Source: Synergistaceae bacterium (lineage in GTDB: Bacteria; Synergistota; Synergistia; Synergistales; Synergistaceae). Taken from it: a stretch of 11,688 nucleotides of DNA. Every line of letters begins with the position of its first letter. The first letter of the stretch is position 1. The notes under the pieces were generated by a model. That model was not told the origin of the DNA, did no database searches, and worked only from the letters and a program-made list of their open reading frames with translations. This document shows, one piece after another, positions 6,908-11,688 of this stretch. Location of the stretch: positions 1 to 11,688 of the forward strand of contig JAUNSQ010000032.1 in the NCBI GenBank assembly GCA_030539135.1, read 5' to 3'. Position numbers and translations under genes: made by a program.

Positions 6908-7015
6908 CTATTTGAGCGCGGCTGCGACCCAACTGTTGAGGCTTACTCCGTCAAGCGCGCGATTTTCGCGATAAGCGGCCGCCGCTGCAATATTTTTATC
7001 GAGCGCATTTCTCAT
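6908..7015 (-). pseudogene. Possible remnant of a HicB-like antitoxin C-terminus
   Basis: A 35-codon frame from ATG 7015 to TAG 6908 ends RALDGVSLNSWVAAALK. The GxSLNxWVxxAL pattern is that of the C-terminal ribbon-helix-helix of HicB-type antitoxins, which usually follows about 100 further residues. Here an in-frame TAG four codons upstream closes the frame, and no HicA gene is nearby. There is no clear ribosome binding site. It is best read as a decayed fragment. A chance resemblance in so short a peptide is possible, and the stop codon falls within a degenerate copy of the neighbouring repeat. Confidence 0.35.
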
Positions 7016-7088
7016 AGTTTTAACTATATAATATGTACATCATCATTATCAACTACCACCACATTCGATTAGAGGGGGACGCGGGACG

Positions 7089-8246
7089 ATGACAGACGCG
7101 CAGCAGAGAGCCGCGGCGGTGAAGTTCGCCGCCGAATGGGAGGGCAAAGGTTACGAGAAAGGGCAAAGCCAGCCCTTCTGGATGGAGCTGCTTGAAAAAG
7201 TTTACGGCGTCGATAATCCGGCGCACTTCATCTCATTTGAGAACCAAGTACACCTCGACAACACGAGCTTCATAGACGGGAGCATCCCGTCTACGCATGT
7301 CCTCATCGAACAAAAGAGCCTCGGCAAAGACCTCAAAGCCCCGATCAAACAATCCGACGGCACGTTCCTAACGCCCTTTCAGCAGGCAAAGCGCTATGCC
7401 GCCGAGCTGTCATACTCCATGCGTCCGCGCTGGATAGTCACCTGCAACTTCGCCGAGTTTCACGTCTACGACATGGAGCACCCAACAGGCGAACCGGAAA
7501 TAATCCTTCTGAAAGACCTTGAAAAAGAGTGGTACAGGCTCAGATTTCTCGTTGACACAGGAGACGAGAACATCAAGAAGGAGATGGAAGTCTCCATACA
7601 GGCCGGGGCTCTCGTCGGCGTACTCTATGACGAGCTGCTCAAACAATACATCGACCCCAACGCCCCCGCGTCTCTGCAAAGCCTCAACATGCTCTGCGTC
7701 CGGCTAGTCTTCTGCCTCTACGCCGAAGACGCGGGCATATTCGGCGGACATTCAAAATTCCACGATTACATCAAAAGTTTCGCGCCCAAAGACGTTCGAC
7801 GCGCCCTTATCGACCTGTTCAAAGTCCTCGACACGAAAGACGAAGACCGCGACCCGTACATGGATGGGCGTCTCGCCGCCTTCCCATATGCCAACGGCGG
7901 CCTCTTTGCCAAAGAGGACATAGAGATACCGAACTTCAACGAAAGGATAGTAAATCTCCTGCTCCACGACGCCAGCGAAGACTTCGACTGGAGCGAGATA
8001 AGCCCCACAATATTTGGAGCCGTCTTTGAAAGCACACTGAACCCAGAGACGCGCAGAAGCGGCGGGATGCACTACACATCCATCGAGAACATCCACAAGG
8101 TCATCGACCCTCTCTTCCTCGACGAACTCAAGAAAGAGCTCCAAGAGATACGGGAGATAAAAGTCGACAAGACGAGGATGAAACGCCTCGACGAATACAG
8201 GAGCAAACTAGCAGGGATAACGTTTCTCGAGGAAACAGTAGCGTGA
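7089..8246 (+). pseudogene. Truncated MmeI-like (type IIL) restriction-methylation enzyme
   Basis: N-terminal part (385 codons) of a fused endonuclease-methyltransferase that normally has about 900 or more residues. The PD-(D/E)XK nuclease site is intact: D63, then E74-Q75-K76 in THVLIEQKS. It is followed by the family segments QSDGTFLTPFQQAKRYAAELSYSMRPRWIVTCN (88-120) and the helical connector through SPTIFGAVFESTLNPETRRSGGMHYTSIENIHKVIDPLFLDEL. In relatives the sequence LxxLTFLDPACGSGNF then opens the methyltransferase domain. Here KLAGITFL is followed by EETVA and TGA, so the whole methyltransferase and target-recognition parts are missing. AGAGGGGG lies 10 bases before the ATG. Without its recognition domain the product is probably inactive. 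Confidence 0.85.
8226..8236. other. Left boundary of the AT-rich acquired island
   Basis: Family-like coding sequence ends at CTCGA (8226-8230), which would be the Leu and the first bases of the Asp codon of LDPACGSG. GC-poor DNA follows. The break lies in a near-palindrome, GTTT-CTCGAG-G-AAAC (8222-8236), which might be a recombination core. No integrase gene lies in the window and the right boundary is outside it, so the mechanism is open. Confidence 0.55.
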
Positions 8247-8299
8247 TTGATACAAGGATTAAAGGCTGAAAATGCCGTAGAATAGGGGTTTCTGTGAAT

Positions 8300-8326
8300 G
8301 ACCGAATGTATCGGTCTTATTTTTTT
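8300..8326 (+). terminator. Intrinsic terminator just inside the island
   Basis: GACCGA (8300-8305), loop ATGTA, TCGGTC (8311-8316), then TTATTTTTTT. A compact stem with a strong T-run. No complete gene precedes it inside the island, so it now insulates the truncated MmeI-like gene from the xre operon, or it is the relic of a gene lost at the boundary. Confidence 0.75.
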
Positions 8327-8391
8327 GCCCGGAAACAGGAAAAAGGCAGCTCCCGGAGTGTCGAAAATGGTCGGATTTTGCATACGGTTTT

Positions 8392-8414
8392 AACGATAGC
8401 AAAGGGGTATCGTT
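8392..8414. repeat. 7-bp inverted repeat near the island edge
   Basis: AACGATA (8392-8398) and TATCGTT (8408-8414) are exact reverse complements with a 9-base loop. No T-run follows. It could be a protein-binding site of the mobile element or a chance hairpin. The rest of 8247-8460 shows no gene that I can support. Confidence 0.35.
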
Positions 8415-8466
8415 GCAAGGTTTAATGTTATAACGGTTAGATTTACTATAATTCACAAAATATTAA

Positions 8467-8518
8467 CGCTGCTTATCGGCAGCGAATATCCCGAATTGTA
8501 TTGACAAAAAGCAGCGAA
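8467..8518. promoter_or_regulatory. Candidate operator of the XRE regulator: CGCTGC / GCAGCG repeats
   Basis: CGCTGC (8467-8472) and GCAGCG (8479-8484) form a perfect 6-bp inverted repeat. GCAGCGAA (8479-8486) recurs as a direct repeat at 8511-8518, inside the spacer of the xre promoter. Three related half-sites around one promoter suggest autoregulation by the XRE protein, as in controller-type restriction-modification operons. Confidence 0.45.
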
Positions 8519-8529
8519 AGTGCTATACT
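8501..8529 (+). promoter_or_regulatory. Promoter of the xre-dcm operon
   Basis: TTGACA (8501-8506), 17 bases, TATACT (8524-8529): a near-consensus sigma-70 promoter. The start would be near 8536, which puts the ribosome binding site AGAGGTGA (8536-8543) at the very 5' end of a leader of only about 12 nt. Confidence 0.85.
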
Positions 8530-8547
8530 CATATAAGAGGTGAGATT

Positions 8548-8901
8548 ATGTCCAACTTAGGTCAACTTATAAAAAGTAAAAGAGAAGCCATTGGGCTGTC
8601 TCAGAAAAAATTGGGAAGCGCCTGCAAATTGAGTGATAGCGAAATAATGAAGATTGAGAATGGGGTTAGGAAGAAACCTAATTGGGAAAACTTATGTAAA
8701 ATTGCCCAAGCACTTAATTTTCACCCATTTGAATTATTGCTTGCCGCAGGATATATTTCCGAAAAAGATATCCATCCCGATACAAATCTTCATGGTCTGG
8801 AGAATTTGGACAGCAGTGATATAAACTGCGTACAGCTGTTTATAGACTTCATGATATCAAGAAAAAGCACCGATGGAAAATCAGAAGAAGGGCTGGAATA
8901 A
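8548..8901 (+). CDS. XRE-family helix-turn-helix regulator
   Basis: DNA-binding protein of 117 residues. A single HTH_XRE domain covers about residues 4-66, with GLSQKKLGSACKLSDSEIMKIENG as the helix-turn-helix and NWENLCKIAQALNFHPFELLLAAGY as the closing helices. The acidic tail (about 75-117) has no recognisable domain. The gene lies directly before the methyltransferase and shares one base with it (TAATG). It is therefore probably the controller of this restriction-modification island and acts at its own promoter, where repeated GCAGCG sites lie. It has AT-rich codon use, unlike the genes left of 8230. The family is certain; the controller role is inferred. Confidence 0.9.
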   Translation: MSNLGQLIKSKREAIGLSQKKLGSACKLSDSEIMKIENGVRKKPNWENLCKIAQALNFHPFELLLAAGYISEKDIHPDTNLHGLENLDSSDINCVQLFIDFMISRKSTDGKSEEGLE

Positions 8902-9953
8902 TGCCATACAGATTAGGAGAATTATTTTGCGGACCGGGTGGGATAGCTTGGGGCGCAACTCATGCAGATATAGGAAATCCAGAATTTACAATTGTTCATC
9001 AATGGGCGAATGATTATGATGCCAGCACTTGCGACACATATCGCCACAATATTTGTCCCGATGCACCACAGACCGTTTACCATGAGGATATTCGGAAGTT
9101 TGATATGAGCAAGCTTGCGGATATTGATGCGTTGGCTTTTGGTTTCCCTTGCAATGATTATAGTGTTGTAGGCGAACAGAAGGGCATGGATGGTGTTTAT
9201 GGCCCGCTTTATTCTTATGGAGTAAAGGCATTAAAAAAATTCAAGCCACAATGGTTCTTGGCAGAAAATGTCGGTGGTTTGAGAAATGCCAATGAAGGTA
9301 AGGCGTTTGCAAAAATCCTTGCTGAACTTCGCGGTGCAGGATATACGATAACACCCCATCTTTATAAATTTGAGGAATACGGAATTCCGCAGGCACGTCA
9401 CAGACTTATCATTGTGGGAATCAGAAATGATATTGATGTTGTGTATCATGTGCCTTCAACTGAACCATACAAGGACGCAGACAATACTTGTAAAACAGCT
9501 ATTGAAGTACCGCCTATTCCTGCCGATGCTCCAAATAATGAAGCGACAAAACAGTCCAAGACGGTGGTAGAAAGACTTAAGCATATTAAGCCGGGAGAAA
9601 ATGCTTTCACGGCAGATATCCCAGAAGAACTTCAGCTGAATATTAAAGGTGCAAGAATCAGCCAGATTTATAAGCGCCTTGACCCTGCTAAACCTTCTTA
9701 CACTGTTACAGGAAGCGGTGGCGGCGGAACCCATATTTATCATTGGGATGAGCCGAGAGCATTGACGAACCGCGAAAGAGCAAGACTGCAGACTTTCCCA
9801 GACACTTATGAATTTCAAGGAAGCAAGGAAGGTGTGAGAAAGCAGATTGGCATGGCAGTTCCATGCAGAGGCGCACAGATTATCTTCGAAGCAATTCTGA
9901 AATCATTTGCTGGAATTGAGTATCCAAACATTGAATCTAATATAAACGAATAA
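8901..9953 (+). CDS. dcm: DNA cytosine-5 methyltransferase (Dcm family)
   Basis: Transfers a methyl group from S-adenosylmethionine to C5 of cytosine in a specific DNA site; 350 residues. Motif I is GELFCGPGGIAWG (6-18). Motif IV is GFPCNDYS (81-88) with catalytic C84. Motif VI is ENV (122-124). Motif VIII is QARHR (164-168). The target-recognition region lies at about 185-255. Motif IX is RLDPAKPSYTVTGSGGG (259-275), and motif X is KQIGMAVP (314-321). Two positions depart from the usual pattern: motif IV has PCN for PCQ, and motif X has Met for the nearly invariant Asn. All catalytic residues are present, so it should be active. A vsr gene nearby supports 5-methylcytosine as its product. The target sequence is not predictable here. 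Confidence 0.93.
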   Translation: MPYRLGELFCGPGGIAWGATHADIGNPEFTIVHQWANDYDASTCDTYRHNICPDAPQTVYHEDIRKFDMSKLADIDALAFGFPCNDYSVVGEQKGMDGVYGPLYSYGVKALKKFKPQWFLAENVGGLRNANEGKAFAKILAELRGAGYTITPHLYKFEEYGIPQARHRLIIVGIRNDIDVVYHVPSTEPYKDADNTCKTAIEVPPIPADAPNNEATKQSKTVVERLKHIKPGENAFTADIPEELQLNIKGARISQIYKRLDPAKPSYTVTGSGGGGTHIYHWDEPRALTNRERARLQTFPDTYEFQGSKEGVRKQIGMAVPCRGAQIIFEAILKSFAGIEYPNIESNINE

Positions 9954-9959
9954 AAGATG

Positions 9960-9997
9960 AGCCGGAGAGCATACTGATGTGTGTTCTCCGGCTTTTT
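9960..9997 (+). terminator. Terminator between convergent dcm and vsr
   Basis: AGCCGGAGA (9960-9968) pairs with TCTCCGGCT (9985-9993), followed by TTTTT; the 16-base loop can extend the stem by weak pairs. It lies six bases after the dcm stop. Read on the minus strand, the same stem is followed by CATCTTTTATT, so it may also serve the vsr operon, whose stop is at 9998. Confidence 0.85.
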
Positions 9998-10417
9998 CTA
10001 TTTTCTGTGGATGATATCCTCATATAAGTTTTGCAGGTGTTCTTCTGCAACAGCTTTCTTTAATTGGCATTCCCAGATTGTTAATACGCTCCAACCTTGC
10101 TTTTTTAGCAATGCAGTGTTTTCTGCATCACGTTCCACATTGCGGTTTATCTTTTTGCGCCAGTATTCTTCATTTGAAGATGGCCAGACGAAACGTCCGC
10201 AATCATGATGATGCCAGAAGCATCCATTCACAAAAACAACAGTCTTATATTTTGCAAAAACAAGGTCTGGGCATCCGGGTAGTTTTCTGACATTTTTTCT
10301 GTATCGAAGTCCTCTTGAAAATAGATATTTTCGAACTTTTTCTTCCGGCTTGGAGTTCGTACTGCGAATATGCGACATATTCATACTGCGGATTTCTTTT
10401 GAATGCGTATCTGCCAT
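9998..10417 (-). CDS. vsr: Vsr very-short-patch repair endonuclease
   Basis: Nicks beside T:G mismatches made by deamination of 5-methylcytosine, starting repair to C:G. 139 residues. Numbering matches the E. coli enzyme as I remember it: E25, D51 (in PGCPD), H69 and D97 (in NVERD) of the active site, and zinc ligands C66, H71, C73 and C117 (GCFWHHHDC and WEC). Position 64, a His in E. coli, is Asn here. The frame extends to an ATG at 10582, but the ATG at 10417 has AGAGGTGA upstream and gives the right N-terminus (MADTHSKEIRSMNMSHIRS). It follows the NgoFVII-like gene by 4 bases. Its partner is the dcm gene on the other strand. Confidence 0.94.
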   Translation of the reverse strand: MADTHSKEIRSMNMSHIRSTNSKPEEKVRKYLFSRGLRYRKNVRKLPGCPDLVFAKYKTVVFVNGCFWHHHDCGRFVWPSSNEEYWRKKINRNVERDAENTALLKKQGWSVLTIWECQLKKAVAEEHLQNLYEDIIHRK

Positions 10418-10421
10418 CAAA

Positions 10422-11387
10422 TCACCTCTGATTGTTGACGGAGAAATCCATGTAATACTGTTCTTCATCAATCTTATGGAAGGTGACATCAGAGCGTCCG
10501 TATGCAAGCAGATTCTCCTTTTTGATGTAAGCGCCATTTGCCAGTCCGAGTCTGTTTCTAAAGTACTCTCCGAGTAATGCATTACTTGCTGGTGTCGTTA
10601 TAGCTTTATCGTTTTGCTGCTCCACTCTAAGCTGAAGGGTGTGGTGGTCATCTGTGACAACAAGAAAATGCTGTTTGTTCAGCGGAAAGAAATCTGAACG
10701 AGCAATTTTCACTGGCAGCGGAATATATGCCTCATTTTTATTGCGATGGTTACGCTGCCCCCAGTTCAAACCAGATTTTGTGCCAGTCTCACCGCCCCTT
10801 GCGAGGAGCGACAGATGAACGCAGTTTTCTTCAGATGCATCTGAAGAAGTTGAAAGTGCAGCAGTCGAAGAACGTACAACAATATAGTCATCAACCTCAG
10901 AGTGATTACAGTAAATGGAGTGGTCAACAGCTTTTTCATAAAGACCATAAGCATAGGCGGCTACCCGCGAGTGCATGGCACCACTGCGGCTTCTAAGTAT
11001 TGACTGCTGTGTAAACTCATAAGAGCAGTAAAATGCTTTTACAGGGGTTTCACCATTAAGCCATATATAATAGTTTTTCTTTAATGCTGGCGGCTGACAC
11101 AGATAGCAGCATGAAAAGTTACTCCAGATGCTTGAATATCGATTCCCATGCAGTTCTTTAAAACCCTCATGAGAAACAGCATCAATACCTTCATCAAGGA
11201 CATCGTTGATAATGAGTTCAACTTCGACATCGGTAATTCCTTTTTCTTCATAACTCTTTAAAAGCCATGAAGCCATACTTGGCGTAGCGTGAGAAGTCAG
11301 TATACACAGTCTATTTGCACCCGCGTTAATTGGCTCGAAGAGAAGCTGCTGTGCAATACTGTCTGAATAATGGAGGTCTGTTGGCAT
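10422..11387 (-). CDS. NgoFVII-like restriction endonuclease (PLD plus B3 domains), active site apparently lost
   Basis: 321 residues. The layout is that of NgoFVII/BfiI-type restriction enzymes: an N-terminal phospholipase-D-like nuclease (about 1-170) and a C-terminal B3-like DNA-binding domain (about 190-318, with GLNWGQRNHRNKNEAYIPLP, SDFFPLNKQHFLVVTDD and LLGEYFRNRLGL). The family relation rests on remembered patterns. In relatives the nuclease has an HxK motif followed by GSxN in K-A-F-x-G-S-A-N. Here the matching places read L102-K-K104 and F119-Y-C-S-Y-E124, so the His and Asn are replaced, and no Glu stands at the expected later place. The frame is intact, so it may be a DNA-binding pseudoenzyme. 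It is coupled to the upstream gene by TAATG and lies 4 bases before vsr. Confidence 0.7.
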   Translation of the reverse strand: MPTDLHYSDSIAQQLLFEPINAGANRLCILTSHATPSMASWLLKSYEEKGITDVEVELIINDVLDEGIDAVSHEGFKELHGNRYSSIWSNFSCCYLCQPPALKKNYYIWLNGETPVKAFYCSYEFTQQSILRSRSGAMHSRVAAYAYGLYEKAVDHSIYCNHSEVDDYIVVRSSTAALSTSSDASEENCVHLSLLARGGETGTKSGLNWGQRNHRNKNEAYIPLPVKIARSDFFPLNKQHFLVVTDDHHTLQLRVEQQNDKAITTPASNALLGEYFRNRLGLANGAYIKKENLLAYGRSDVTFHKIDEEQYYMDFSVNNQR

Positions 11388-11688
11388 TAAGCATCACCTC
11401 CAATTACATCGTAGTACATAGTATCATTTGGAAGTTTGATGTTTGGAACCCAAAGCTGTTTACCTCCCCATCCTTTAGTTCCCGTCACTTGGTACATAGT
11501 CAGTACCACTTTATCTGTAAAAGAACCTCCTAACTGCCAGTCATTTGGTGACAGTAAGGCACCTGTTCCCTGTGCCACATTTCTGTTTCTGCGGACGAGG
11601 AGAATACCTTGTCCTGTTGGCTGTTCAGCAAGAATCGTATCAATAACAGACTGGAACGATTCCAGCTTGAAATCAGGGCTTGGAATGA
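11387..11688 (-). CDS. Unrecognised protein, C-terminal fragment
   Basis: The last 99 residues of a gene whose start lies beyond the window; the frame is open to the edge. Visible parts are IPSPDFKLESFQSVIDTILAEQPTGQGILLVRRN, then GTGALLSPNDWQLGGSF, KGWGGKQLWVPNIKLP and the end YYDVIGGDA. I do not recognise the family. It is soluble in character, without membrane segments. The stop overlaps the start of the NgoFVII-like gene in TAATG, with GGAGGTGATG before it, so the two are translationally coupled. Dcm-Vsr islands often carry large ATPase or Z1-domain proteins at this place, which is one possibility; nothing in the fragment proves it. A GTG at 11578 is an internal codon. Confidence 0.6.
   Translation of the reverse strand, partial: IPSPDFKLESFQSVIDTILAEQPTGQGILLVRRNRNVAQGTGALLSPNDWQLGGSFTDKVVLTMYQVTGTKGWGGKQLWVPNIKLPNDTMYYDVIGGDA

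Noticed and set aside
6782..6916. Repeats as a CRISPR array
   Set aside because: Only two good copies with spacing of 22 bases between them, with part of the unit belonging to a palindrome, and no cas genes.
7025..7052. Minus-strand TTGATA, 16 bases, TATATA before the HicB-like fragment
   Set aside because: The region is AT-rich, the boxes are partial matches, and the fragment lacks a ribosome binding site; too weak to list as a promoter.
8231..8338. GGAAACAG repeated at 8231 and 8331, exactly 100 bases apart
   Set aside because: Only 8 bases match and the flanks differ; no sign that it is a target duplication.
8447..8452. TATAAT as a second promoter for xre
   Set aside because: No acceptable -35 box lies at 16-18 bases; the TTGACA/TATACT pair downstream is far better.
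8259..8456. A 65-codon minus-strand frame in the island's left edge
   Set aside because: It runs through the terminator and hairpins, has no ribosome binding site and matches no family I know.
1..11688. tRNA, rRNA or riboswitch genes
   Set aside because: No cloverleaf, rRNA segment or known riboswitch core was recognised by eye in any intergenic stretch.

Overview
The window has two parts of different origin. Bases 1 to about 8230 are GC-rich, with frequent ATA (Ile) and AGG (Arg) codons. They carry a TRAP transporter, an EtfB-EtfA-flavin dehydrogenase operon and a truncated restriction-modification gene. This style and gene content suggest an anaerobic, amino-acid- or organic-acid-fermenting bacterium, most likely of the Synergistota (Cloacibacillus or Synergistes type); that assignment is an inference. 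From about 8231 to the end the DNA is clearly AT-richer and has Firmicutes-like promoters and ribosome binding sites. It looks like a transferred island.

Bases 1-3135 (minus strand) hold a TRAP operon in the order dctP, dctQ, dctM, then a cupin gene cut by the window start. A hairpin with a UUCG loop and T-rich tail lies between dctP and dctQ and probably keeps the membrane genes below the binding protein in expression. Bases 3136-3434 are a divergent control region with promoter-like sequences on both strands, two long inverted repeats and a short palindrome. Bases 3435-6676 (plus strand) are etfB, etfA and a GlcD/LctD-type FAD 2-hydroxyacid dehydrogenase, tightly packed. The gene order is that of the lactate dehydrogenase-Etf complex of acetogens. 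With the transporter this makes a plausible uptake-and-oxidation module for a 2-hydroxyacid such as lactate.

Bases 6674-6881 contain a 129-bp imperfect palindrome that starts on the stop codon of the dehydrogenase, followed by a direct copy of its right end. It looks like a small MITE-like or REP-like repeat. A 35-codon remnant resembling the C-terminus of a HicB antitoxin follows on the minus strand.

Bases 7089-8246 encode the N-terminal third of an MmeI-like (type IIL) fused restriction-methylation enzyme. The reading frame stops making family sense exactly where methyltransferase motif I (DPACGSGNF in relatives) should begin, and the AT-rich island starts there. The island carries an XRE regulator and a DNA cytosine-5 methyltransferase on the plus strand. 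These converge on a minus-strand operon with a partial unrecognised gene, an NgoFVII-like PLD/B3 protein and a Vsr mismatch endonuclease. One restriction-modification locus thus seems to have landed inside another. The NgoFVII-like protein appears to have lost most of its PLD catalytic residues, which makes the job of the island uncertain.
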